Of a stretch of 13,220 bases of DNA, positions 5,831 through 13,220 are shown piece by piece. The translations under genes were made by a program, and so were the position numbers. Numbering within the stretch: the first letter of the stretch is position 1; each line of letters starts with the position of its first letter. The notes beneath the pieces are model-generated. The model was not told the origin of the DNA and searched no databases. It saw only the letters and a list, made by a program, of their open reading frames with translations. The stretch comes from Thermococci archaeon (lineage in GTDB: Archaea; Methanobacteriota_B; Thermococci; Thermococcales; Thermococcaceae): NCBI GenBank assembly GCA_003663525.1, contig QMUF01000034.1, positions 1 through 13,220 on the forward strand, given 5' to 3'.

Positions 5831-7150
5831 TCATTTAAATCTTCTAAGTGCCATTTCTGCTGCGACAGTTATTGGATCAATAGTCGGACTTATTGGGGGT
5901 GCATAAGCTGTTTCTCCATAGGCGATATCTTCAACTGTAGTCTCTTTCTGGGCGGCAAAGCTTAGAGCCATTATCCTTCCCCATACTCTCTCTCCACCAA
6001 CTATTTGGGCCCCTATTAGCTTTTTATTATCTTTTCTAAAGATTAATTTTACAGTTATTGGTTTTCCTCCAGGATAATACTCTGGTTTAGTTGATCCCTT
6101 GAATTTGCCCACTACCACTTCAACCCCCTCTTTTCTTGCTCTTTCCTGTGTTATTCCGAAAGTACCTATCTCCAGATCAAAAAGTTCTGTTATGGCTGTA
6201 TTAAACACTGGCTTAAACTTCACGTTTTTATTAAAAACATTCTCAGCGGCTACTTTTGCCATTCTAACAGCTGTTGTACCTAGTTGACTTAGTATTCTCT
6301 CTCCAGTCACGGCATCATAGACTTCAGCACAGTCTCCGATAGCATATATGTCGGGATCACTTGTTCTCAGGTATTCATCAACAATAATGCCCCTCTTTAT
6401 TTCCAATCCAGCTTCTCTTGCAAGATCCACATTTGCCCTTACACCGGTTGCCACGAGGACTATGTCAGATTCAATTTCCTCTTCTCCTATCTTTACGGCC
6501 GTTACTGGATCTCCGATAATCTCGCTCACCCCAACTCCAAATCTGAATTGGATTCCCTTCTCCTCTAGATGGGATTGTACTATTGAGGCTATATCCTTGT
6601 CAAGCATTGTTGGAAGTAAATGCTCGAGAAGTTCAACAACGAGAACTTCCATTCCAAGTTCTCTAAATGCAACGGCTCCTTCAAGCCCTATTAAGCCCGC
6701 GCCTATTACAACGGCTTTTTTTGGCTTTCTTTCTTTTATGTACTTTTGTATTTCTCTCACGTCTCTCATTTCTTTTAATGTGAAGACTCCTTTCTTTTCA
6801 ACACCTTTAATTGGTGGAATGAATGCTTTGGAGCCTGTAGCTAATACAAGTTTGTCGTATGGGATTTCATCTTTATCTGTGATTATAACCTTTCTTTTTC
6901 TGTCTATGGTTTTTGCCTCGGTTTCAAGCATCATTTGAATTTTCTGTTTTTCATAGAATTCGTTAGGAAATACAACGATATCTTCTAGCTTTGGGATTTT
7001 CCCGCTTAAAACGAATGGTAATGCACAGGGGGAATACTGCATTGTTTTTTCTTTTCCTATTACAATGATTTCCGCTTTTCTATCAAGCTTTCTTGCAAAG
7101 AGTGCAAAATTACTTCCGGCTGTTCCAGAACCAATCACTACAATCTTCAT
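5831..7150 (-). CDS. nox: FAD-dependent NADH oxidase / CoA-disulfide-reductase family flavoprotein
   Basis: A 439-aa cytosolic flavoprotein of the pyridine nucleotide-disulfide oxidoreductase class, in the branch of NADH oxidases and CoA disulfide/sulfur reductases. Order of parts: N-terminal FAD-binding GSGTAGS (7-13); YSPCALP with the redox-active Cys42; LATGS (103-107); NADH-binding GAGLIG (150-155) followed by Glu157; second FAD motif YAIGDCAE (about 276-283); and the C-terminal dimerisation domain ending YAPPISPTIDPI. The single-Cys arrangement favours reduction of O2, CoA disulfide or polysulfide rather than lipoamide-type chemistry; the real acceptor cannot be told from sequence. I chose ATG 7150 over an in-frame ATG at 7213: it has a GGTGAT ribosome binding site, gives the usual Rossmann start MKIVVIGSG, and the longer version would run over the promoter. 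It closely resembles, from memory, the Pyrococcus furiosus NADH oxidase type. Confidence 0.92.
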   Translation of the reverse strand: MKIVVIGSGTAGSNFALFARKLDRKAEIIVIGKEKTMQYSPCALPFVLSGKIPKLEDIVVFPNEFYEKQKIQMMLETEAKTIDRKRKVIITDKDEIPYDKLVLATGSKAFIPPIKGVEKKGVFTLKEMRDVREIQKYIKERKPKKAVVIGAGLIGLEGAVAFRELGMEVLVVELLEHLLPTMLDKDIASIVQSHLEEKGIQFRFGVGVSEIIGDPVTAVKIGEEEIESDIVLVATGVRANVDLAREAGLEIKRGIIVDEYLRTSDPDIYAIGDCAEVYDAVTGERILSQLGTTAVRMAKVAAENVFNKNVKFKPVFNTAITELFDLEIGTFGITQERARKEGVEVVVGKFKGSTKPEYYPGGKPITVKLIFRKDNKKLIGAQIVGGERVWGRIMALSFAAQKETTVEDIAYGETAYAPPISPTIDPITVAAEMALRRFK

Positions 7151-7182
7151 TGCGGTATCACCATATAAAAGAAACCTCAATA

Positions 7183-7192
7183 AATATAAAAA
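7183..7192 (-). promoter_or_regulatory. Predicted promoter of the NADH oxidase gene
   Basis: On the minus strand the 52-nt gap after pyrH contains CTTTTTATATTTA (about 7180-7193), a good TATA box 33-42 nt before the ATG at 7150. A short leader with a GGTGAT site at 7157-7162 would result. The gene may therefore be transcribed on its own as well as from pyrH. Confidence 0.5.
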
Positions 7193-7202
7193 GATTGTGA
7201 AA

Positions 7203-7943
<741 letters not shown>

Positions 7944-10439
7944 CTAAAAGTCAAAGAAACCCTTCCACTTAACAAGACCAAGCAAGAATTTATGGGGCAA
8001 TTTATCGTGGTATGGATAAACCCTCACTGCATAGTGCCAGCATGGATTTCCAAGGTTCTTGAGAGCATTCCCTTTGTATCTGTAGAGCCATTTTGTATTT
8101 CCTAGGTGTTGAGGACGTTTGAGTTCTATTATATACGGCTTTTCTATGGCATATCCCTCTGCTTTAACACCATAGTAGATTTCAACTTTTACATCTTCAG
8201 GAGCGAGTTCATCTAAGTCTACTATTATTTCAGTAACAATGGCGTCATGAGTGACAATCCTTTCTATATTGACTTTGCTCCATGAATTAAGTACCTTTGC
8301 TTTCCATGCGGCTATCTCTCTAGTTGCATTGAATTTGTCTCTTTGTAGGAGAACGGCATTAGTTAAAGCCTTTGAGTAGAATTTGTTCACATACTCTTTA
8401 AGCATTCTGTGTGTGCTAAAGCGTGGTGCAATACTCTTTATGCTCTCTTTCATCATGTAAATCCATCTTTGTCTATTTTCGTAATATGTGGGAATAACCT
8501 CATTTTCGAGTAATTCATACAGACTTTCTGCATCAGTTATGTCATCTCCCTCAGTTTCTGGTTCAATGCTCTCCTCTCCTACAATCCACCCATTCTTGCC
8601 GTTATATCCTTCAACCCACCAGCCATCGTAAACACTTAGGTTAAGGACACCATTAAGGCCCGCCTTCATTCCACTCGTTCCGCTAGCTTCTAAAGGTCGT
8701 CGGGGAGTATTGAGCCATACATCCACTCCCGATACCATGGCCCTAGCTGAACCCATATCATAATTCTCGAATATTATGATTTTACCTTTAAACTCTGGCA
8801 TTTGGGAAACTTCATAGGTCCTTTTTAGGAATTTTTTACCTGAAGTATCCATTGGATGCGCTTTTCCTCCAAAAATGATATATACCGGCCTTTCTGGATT
8901 GTTTGCTATTTTTTTGAGTCGTTCTAAATTGTTGAAGATCATTGTTGCGCGTTTGTATGTTGCAAAACGTCTTGCAAAGCCAATTAACAATGCATTTTCA
9001 TTTATTTCTGGTATAGGCTCTTCAATGCCAAGTCTTTTGTTCCTTTCTTTCATATTTCTTTTGATGAGGTCTATGAGCTCTCTTTTTGCCTTTAGGTGGG
9101 CTTCCCATAGTTCTTCATTGGGAATTCTCTCTACGCCGTACCAAAGCCCCTCCAACTCAGCATAATCTCTCCAAACTCTTCCAATATATCTATCAATGAG
9201 CTTCTTTATTTCATTGTGGAGCCATGTTTTTGTATGAACTCCATTTGTAATGCCCTCTACAGGCATTTCATCAGAAGGAACACCTTTCCAGAGCTCTTTC
9301 CACATTTCTTTGGTGACGGCAGTGTGCAGTTTGCTTACGGCATTCACGTAGCTTGAAGTTCTTATCGAAAGAAGAGTCATATTAAATTCTTCACCTTCAC
9401 GACCTAGGTTAAGAAATTCTTCTTTTGGAATTCCTTCAAGGAATTTAGCCAATCTTTTTTCCACTTCTACTATGGGAAATCTATCGTGGCCAGCTGGTAC
9501 CGGCGTATGAGTTGTAAAAATGGTAGTTGCTCTTACAATAGTTAGAGCCTCTAAGAAGTTCAAACCTTCTTCCATATACCATGCTATTCTTTGGAAGTTT
9601 GCAAAGGCGGGATGGCCTTCGTTTAGATGGATTACTGCTGATTCAATCCCTAATGCCCTCAAGAGCCTCATCCCACCAATACCAAGGAGAATTTCTTGCT
9701 TTATTCGCTTATCAATTTCGGCATTGTAGAGATAGTCACAAATCGTCCTGTCATCTGGGGAGTTTTCAGGAACATCTGTGTCAAGAAGATAAAGTTTTAC
9801 CCTACCAACATTAACTTCAAAAGCTCTCGCATAGACTGTTCTATCTTCTATTGGAACTTCTATGAGAATTGGTTTCCCTTTTTCTGTTGTTAAGGGTTTT
9901 ATTGGCATTTCATGGGGGTCATACTCCGGAAATACCTCTATCTGGTTTCCATTTTTATCTATTTGTTGTTTAAAGTATCCATGCTTGTAAAGAAGACCAA
10001 CACCTATAAAAGGAAGTCCTAAGTCGCTTGCAGTTTTCACATGATCTCCTGCGAGTATTCCAAGTCCACCAGAGTATATGGGAAGACTTTTACTTATTCC
10101 GTATTCCATGCACAGATATATAACAGGTTCTTCCCATTTGGGCCAATTCGTTGAGAACCAAGTGCTTTCGGATTCCATATAGTGTCTAAACTGATCAATA
10201 ACAAGCTCGTACAGATTTATGAAATCATCATCTTTTGAAAGTTCCTTTAGTCTCTCCTCAGGAGTATCAAGGAGAAGTTTGATGGGATTCTTATATTCTC
10301 TCCAATGTTCAGGATTTATTTTTTCCCAAAGTTTTGTGGCCCTTCTATTCCAGTTCCACCAGTAATTATATCCTAGATCCAAAAGCCCTTCTAAATTTTC
10401 CGGGAGTTTTGATTTTATCTGATTAACAACGGTCTCCAT
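7944..10439 (-). CDS. malP: Maltodextrin (alpha-glucan) phosphorylase, archaeal GT35 type
   Basis: An 831-aa PLP-dependent phosphorylase that releases glucose-1-phosphate from maltodextrins and glycogen with inorganic phosphate, in the cytosol. It lacks the N-terminal regulatory parts of animal and yeast phosphorylases and starts with the short helical domain seen in archaeal/bacterial alpha-glucan phosphorylases (EGLLDLGYNYWWNWN, 17-31). Landmarks: SGGLGILAGDH (123-133), HLNEGHPAF (271-279), THTPVPAGHDRF (310-321), GFARRFATYKRA (487-498), and EASGTSGMKAGLNG (584-597) with Lys592 as the PLP-binding lysine. A C-terminal beta-type region (about 720-831) follows. Length and motifs match the characterised Thermococcus/Pyrococcus enzymes. 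The ATG at 10439 has a GGGGTGAT site 3 nt upstream. It belongs to maltose/starch use; the promoter region supports sugar-dependent control. No other maltose gene is in the window. Confidence 0.97.
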   Translation of the reverse strand: METVVNQIKSKLPENLEGLLDLGYNYWWNWNRRATKLWEKINPEHWREYKNPIKLLLDTPEERLKELSKDDDFINLYELVIDQFRHYMESESTWFSTNWPKWEEPVIYLCMEYGISKSLPIYSGGLGILAGDHVKTASDLGLPFIGVGLLYKHGYFKQQIDKNGNQIEVFPEYDPHEMPIKPLTTEKGKPILIEVPIEDRTVYARAFEVNVGRVKLYLLDTDVPENSPDDRTICDYLYNAEIDKRIKQEILLGIGGMRLLRALGIESAVIHLNEGHPAFANFQRIAWYMEEGLNFLEALTIVRATTIFTTHTPVPAGHDRFPIVEVEKRLAKFLEGIPKEEFLNLGREGEEFNMTLLSIRTSSYVNAVSKLHTAVTKEMWKELWKGVPSDEMPVEGITNGVHTKTWLHNEIKKLIDRYIGRVWRDYAELEGLWYGVERIPNEELWEAHLKAKRELIDLIKRNMKERNKRLGIEEPIPEINENALLIGFARRFATYKRATMIFNNLERLKKIANNPERPVYIIFGGKAHPMDTSGKKFLKRTYEVSQMPEFKGKIIIFENYDMGSARAMVSGVDVWLNTPRRPLEASGTSGMKAGLNGVLNLSVYDGWWVEGYNGKNGWIVGEESIEPETEGDDITDAESLYELLENEVIPTYYENRQRWIYMMKESIKSIAPRFSTHRMLKEYVNKFYSKALTNAVLLQRDKFNATREIAAWKAKVLNSWSKVNIERIVTHDAIVTEIIVDLDELAPEDVKVEIYYGVKAEGYAIEKPYIIELKRPQHLGNTKWLYRYKGNALKNLGNPCWHYAVRVYPYHDKLPHKFLLGLVKWKGFFDF

Positions 10440-10470
10440 ATCATCACCCCGTGAGTGCCAAGACTTCGTT

Positions 10471-10498
10471 ACTCATTCGCAGTGATACATTATAAGGA
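10471..10498 (-). promoter_or_regulatory. malP promoter with degenerate Thermococcales Glycolytic Motif
   Basis: On the minus strand CCTTATAATG (10489-10498) is the TATA box, about 50-59 nt before the ATG. Immediately downstream (+ strand 10471-10487, ACTCATTCGCAGTGATA) lies an imperfect copy of TATCACNNNNNGTGATA. One half-site (GTGATA) is perfect and the other matches 3 of 6. This motif binds TrmBL1/Tgr; when placed downstream of the TATA box it causes repression of sugar-breakdown genes without sugar. The regulator assignment is from family knowledge. Confidence 0.55.
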
Positions 10499-10533
10499 TT
10501 TTGGAGAAAAATGAAAGCAGCAATAAAACTCAC

Positions 10534-10550
10534 CTTAAAACTTTTTTAAG
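10534..10550. repeat. Palindrome in the malP-protease divergent intergenic region
   Basis: CTTAAAACTTTTTTAAG is a perfect 7-bp inverted repeat around 3 nt, followed by a T8 run and another TTTAGC. It lies about 140 bp upstream of the protease start. It could be a regulator site or just A/T-rich symmetry. Apart from promoters, 10499-10640 shows nothing else. Confidence 0.35.
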
Positions 10551-10637
10551 CTTTTTTTTAGCTTCCTTTTTCAACTAGAGGGTGCTGTAATTAGTTCAAA
10601 TAGAACACCTAAAGCATTAAATAGTTTGAAGGTCAAA

Positions 10638-10680
10638 AATAGAATATAAAGAAACAAAAAAGTTTACAAATATGAGGTGA
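10638..10680 (+). promoter_or_regulatory. Predicted promoter and ribosome binding site of the subtilisin gene
   Basis: AATAGAATATAAAG (10638-10651) provides an A-rich BRE and a TATA box about 37-45 nt before the ATG at 10688. The ribosome binding site GAGGTGA (10674-10680) is 7 nt before the start. Confidence 0.5.
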
Positions 10681-10687
10681 ACAGGCT

Positions 10688-11965
10688 ATGAAATTTAACA
10701 AGGTTTTTTCTCTGCTGTTGGTTTTTGTTGTGTTTGGAGCTACAGTAGGAATAGTTGGGGCAGTTCCCCCTGAGAAAGTTCGAGTAATACTAACAATAGA
10801 CAAGGGATTTAACGAGAACTCTATCTTTGCACTTAGGGGGGACGTTGTTGCAAAAGGAAGAATATTCCCCATTGTTGTTGCAGAGCTGCCACCTAGAGCT
10901 GTTGAGAGACTAAAGAATGCGAAAGGTGTTGTGAGAGTAGAATATGACGCTGAAGTGTGGATATTGAAGGGTAAACCACCGGGAGTAGGCAAGCCAAAGC
11001 CCTCACAGCCCTCACAAGAGATTCCATGGGGGGTTAAAAGGGTAAAAGCCCCGGATGTGTGGAGCATAACCGATGGTTCAAGTGGAGGAGTAATTGAAGT
11101 TGCAATCCTTGATACAGGAATCGATTATGACCACCCAGATTTAAAAACTAATCTGGCATGGGGAGTTAGCGTTCTTAGAGGGAAGGTATCAACAAAGCCT
11201 AGGGATTATAAGGACCGGAATGGCCATGGAACCCACGTTGCAGGAACCATAGCGGCACTCAATAATGACATTGGAGTGGTAGGAGTTGCTCCGGCTGTGG
11301 AAATATATGCTGTTAGGGTTCTTGATGCAAGTGGTAGGGGATCGTATAGCGACATAATCCTTGGAATAGAACAGGCATTACTTGGTCCTGATGGAGTGCT
11401 TGACAGTGATGGAGATGGAATAATAGTGGGTGATCCAGAAGATGATGCAGCAGAAGTTATAAGTATGAGCCTTGGCGGTTCGAGTGATGTTCAATCATTC
11501 CACGATGCGATCACAGAAGCATACACCTACGGGGTGGTCATTGTGGCGGCGAGCGGCAATGATGGTGCATCAAGTCCAAGTTATCCAGCAGCATATCCTG
11601 AGGTTATAGCCATTGGTGCAACTGACATTAATGACCAAGTACCATGGTGGAGCAACAGAGGAGTAGAAGTTAGTGCTCCTGGAGTTGACATATTAAGCAC
11701 GTATCCAGACGATACTTATGAGACACTTAGCGGTACTTCAATGGCGACACCTCATGTGAGTGGAGTTGTAGCGCTAATTCAAGCGGCGTACTACAACAAA
11801 TATGGACATATCCTTCCAGTTGGGACATTTGACGACCTCACCACAAGCACTGTTAGAGGAATTCTACATGTGACGGCTGATGATCTCAATTCAGATGGAT
11901 GGGATGCATACTACGGCTATGGCATAGTTAGAGCAGACTTGGCTGTTCAGGCTGCTATCGGCTGA
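10688..11965 (+). CDS. Secreted subtilisin-like serine protease with signal peptide and pro-region (Tk-subtilisin type)
   Basis: A 425-aa extracellular protease precursor of family S8. The signal peptide (1-25) has Lys residues, a long hydrophobic core and GIVGA before the cut. The pro-region (about 26-93), an inhibitor_I9-like chaperone with RVILTIDKGF and GVVRVEYDAEV, should be removed autocatalytically around Leu93. The mature part has the triad Asp142 (AILDTGIDYDHPD), His180 (NGHGTHVAGT) and Ser351 (SGTSMATPH), with oxyanion Asn291 (AASGNDG). The acidic insert LLGPDGVLDSDGDGIIVGDPEDD (about 231-253) is the calcium-binding loop characteristic of Tk-subtilisin, where calcium drives folding. 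I count no cysteine in the whole protein. A Pro/Lys-rich linker (96-109) joins pro-region and core. It stands alone behind its own promoter and a T-rich terminator. Role: scavenging peptides for growth. The strong likeness to Tk-subtilisin makes the call safe. Confidence 0.96.
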   Translation: MKFNKVFSLLLVFVVFGATVGIVGAVPPEKVRVILTIDKGFNENSIFALRGDVVAKGRIFPIVVAELPPRAVERLKNAKGVVRVEYDAEVWILKGKPPGVGKPKPSQPSQEIPWGVKRVKAPDVWSITDGSSGGVIEVAILDTGIDYDHPDLKTNLAWGVSVLRGKVSTKPRDYKDRNGHGTHVAGTIAALNNDIGVVGVAPAVEIYAVRVLDASGRGSYSDIILGIEQALLGPDGVLDSDGDGIIVGDPEDDAAEVISMSLGGSSDVQSFHDAITEAYTYGVVIVAASGNDGASSPSYPAAYPEVIAIGATDINDQVPWWSNRGVEVSAPGVDILSTYPDDTYETLSGTSMATPHVSGVVALIQAAYYNKYGHILPVGTFDDLTTSTVRGILHVTADDLNSDGWDAYYGYGIVRADLAVQAAIG

Positions 11966-11980
11966 TTTCTTTTTATTTTT
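11964..11980 (+). terminator. T-rich transcription terminator after the protease gene
   Basis: GATTTCTTTTTATTTTT begins at the protease stop. Archaeal RNA polymerase ends at such T-runs. It also contains CTTTTTAT, which might instead serve as a weak TATA box for the next gene. Confidence 0.5.
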
Positions 11981-11993
11981 CAGAAACTTTTAA

Positions 11994-12644
11994 ATGGGAT
12001 GTTCTCATATTGCTATTTTGGTGATCTCTATAGAGTCCAAGACGGTGCTCAATATAAGCAGGTTCATCGTTTTCCTTGGACTTATAACAGCTTTTATCCA
12101 CCAAAGGGTGGATCATATATATCGAACTTTTGTAGCGTTAATGGGCCTTTACATCCCCGATATGGTTGAGAAGTATTTTCCCAATCCACCTTACAAACTC
12201 AGGTCTTTTTTAGCCCCACTTTACAATAGAAAAACAATGGCGCTCTTAGGGATATTCATAGCGGTGCATGTTTCACTCGTAAACGTTCCTTTTACTACAA
12301 TTGACCTTTTTCATAAAGAGTGGAGAAACGCAGACATGCTGAGTCATTTTCTTGGAGGCATGGTTGTTTGGCTCATTACAGCCGAAATCCTCCTTAACCT
12401 GTCAAATGGGAGGTATCTAAATTTAACAAGGAGAAGGCTAATTCTTTATTCGTTTTTAACCCTCTTCTTTCTAAGTTTTGGATGGGAAGTCGCTGAAAAG
12501 CTTAGTGAGAGTGAGATCTCGTTTGTTCATGAAAGTACTGTGAACAAAGTAAGGGATAGTATTATGAACGCACTTGGAGGCTTGTCTGCTCTGTACCTAG
12601 TTCTCAAAAGAAAGTATTCATTTGAGATAAATTTGAAGCATTAA
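11994..12644 (+). CDS. Multi-spanning membrane protein, family not certain (DUF2238/YjdF-like features)
   Basis: Open frame of up to 216 aa with about five or six hydrophobic segments: 22-37, 45-57 (weak), 81-99, 115-136, 147-165 and 188-204. Polar residues lie within or next to the helices: Asp114 and His118 in ADMLSHFLGG, Trp164/Glu165/Glu168 in GWEVAEKL, and Asp188/Asn192 in VRDSIMNALGG. This spacing of Asp, His and Glu recalls the DUF2238/YjdF membrane family, of unknown function, but I could not confirm it. The start is unsure. The ATG at 11994 has no ribosome binding site. In-frame GTG codons at 12021 and 12045 would give 207 and 199 aa and remove the odd MGCSHIAIL head. No lesions. It lies 28 nt after the protease stop, behind a T-rich stretch, so co-transcription is doubtful. 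Confidence 0.7.
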   Translation: MGCSHIAILVISIESKTVLNISRFIVFLGLITAFIHQRVDHIYRTFVALMGLYIPDMVEKYFPNPPYKLRSFLAPLYNRKTMALLGIFIAVHVSLVNVPFTTIDLFHKEWRNADMLSHFLGGMVVWLITAEILLNLSNGRYLNLTRRRLILYSFLTLFFLSFGWEVAEKLSESEISFVHESTVNKVRDSIMNALGGLSALYLVLKRKYSFEINLKH

Positions 12645-12689
12645 GGGATCGAAAACTTTACTAACTTAATGTAAATAAAGTCTATCTCG

Positions 12690-12704
12690 GAAAGGTTTAA
12701 ATGG
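12690..12704 (+). promoter_or_regulatory. Predicted promoter of the CBS-domain gene
   Basis: GAAAGGTTTAAATGG (12690-12704) resembles BRE plus TATA. It lies 40-50 nt before the ATG at 12742, with a strong AAGGAGGTG ribosome binding site at 12727-12735. Confidence 0.4.
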
Positions 12705-12741
12705 AATAAAAACCAATGTATAATTGAAGGAGGTGTCAAGA

Positions 12742-13220
12742 ATGGTCGGGATTTCTGTCCAGGAAGTTATGACAGAAAAATTTGCAAAAATAGACATAAA
12801 CGCTCCTCTTTCTGAGGCGATTGGGATTTTTGAGAAGGAAGACCCAGACTTAATTGTAGTTTTTGATGGGAAGATATACAAGGGTGTACTAACCCAGGAT
12901 TTGATAATTCGCTCCCACTTGAAGTGGGATCCAACCAAAGCTAAGGTTAAGGATGTTTATAAAACCGCCCCGATTTTGGAATTAGATGAGGATCTAAGCA
13001 TTGTAGCCAAACTTATGTTTGAGACTGATTTGCGTTCACTTCCTGTTGGAAAGGATAAAAAAACAATTTTGGGTGTAATAAGTGATATAACTCTTCTGGA
13101 AAGGATTGCTAAAGAAGAATTCGGGAAGAAAAAAGTTGAAGATTTCATGACAAAAGACATTGTTACCCTTGAACCTTCAGACAGTGTGGCAAAAGCCCTT
13201 GCGACAATGAGGGATTATGC
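12742..13220 (+). CDS. CBS-domain protein, 3' end cut by the window
   Basis: The first 159 codons of a protein made of CBS repeats, which bind adenine nucleotides or similar ligands and act as sensors. CBS 1 runs about 5-60 (VQEVMTEKFAKIDINAPL ... FDGKIYKGVLTQDL). CBS 2 runs about 69-125 (VKDVYKTAPILELDEDL ... LGVISDITLLERI). A third begins at about 132 (VEDFMTKDIVTLEPSD) and is cut off. The linker FGKKKVEDFMTKD leads straight into it, so a four-CBS protein is likely. No catalytic domain is seen so far. The start ATG has a strong AAGGAGGTG ribosome binding site 7 nt upstream. The molecule sensed is unknown. Confidence 0.9.
   Translation, partial: MVGISVQEVMTEKFAKIDINAPLSEAIGIFEKEDPDLIVVFDGKIYKGVLTQDLIIRSHLKWDPTKAKVKDVYKTAPILELDEDLSIVAKLMFETDLRSLPVGKDKKTILGVISDITLLERIAKEEFGKKKVEDFMTKDIVTLEPSDSVAKALATMRDY

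Noticed and set aside
6348..6938. 196-codon + strand open frame inside nox
   Set aside because: Opposite strand of a well-supported gene; the Ser/Thr-rich product has no recognisable domain.
10633..11067. 144-codon minus strand open frame over the protease start
   Set aside because: Antisense to the signal peptide and pro-region; no ribosome binding site or motif.

Overview
The window looks like a chromosomal segment of a hyperthermophilic archaeon of the order Thermococcales, most likely Thermococcus. The grounds are an 831-residue archaeal maltodextrin phosphorylase, an archaeal-type UMP kinase, a Tk-subtilisin-like secreted protease, an NADH oxidase of the Thermococcales type, GGTGAT/GGAGG ribosome binding sites and A/T-rich archaeal TATA boxes. 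I found no tRNA, rRNA or CRISPR array.

Region 1 (1-1612) is an intact pair: a class I aminotransferase and, behind it, a half-size UPF0016/GDT1 cation transporter starting at TTG.

Region 2 (about 1613-5660) is a 4-kb gene graveyard. It holds, in order, a scrambled small membrane-protein remnant; the C-terminal fossil of a TrmA/RlmD-type m5U methyltransferase (+); a histidinol-phosphate-aminotransferase-like pseudogene with one stop and two frameshifts (-); a tiny intact single-helix ORF (-); and a neurotransmitter:sodium symporter (NSS/SNF) pseudogene (-). The symporter lacks its first helices, has two frameshifts, and is split by an IS200/IS605-type element. On the minus strand the order symporter, small membrane peptide, aminotransferase is tight (4-18 nt gaps), so this was an amino-acid uptake and transamination operon. 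The inserted element carries only tnpB, interrupted by one TGA, with hairpin pairs at both ends. The 3' end of tnpB folds into consecutive hairpins and probably encodes the omega (re) RNA scaffold. Restoring the symporter reading frame predicts an element of 1360 bp (3989-5348).

Region 3 (5831-10439, all minus strand) is intact metabolism: nox-like FAD/NADH oxidase, pyrH UMP kinase, and malP. Each appears to have its own TATA box. The malP promoter carries a degenerate match to the Thermococcales Glycolytic Motif just downstream of its TATA box, which fits repression by the TrmBL1/Tgr sugar regulator.

Region 4 (10688-13220, plus strand) holds a secreted, cysteine-free subtilisin with its pro-region and calcium-binding insert, a multi-spanning membrane protein of unrecognised function, and the start of a CBS-domain protein cut by the window end.

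The strongest unusual signal is the TnpB element: dead nuclease gene, apparently preserved RNA scaffold, and a predictable guide taken from the symporter it broke. The preserved small peptide of the otherwise dead transporter operon comes next.
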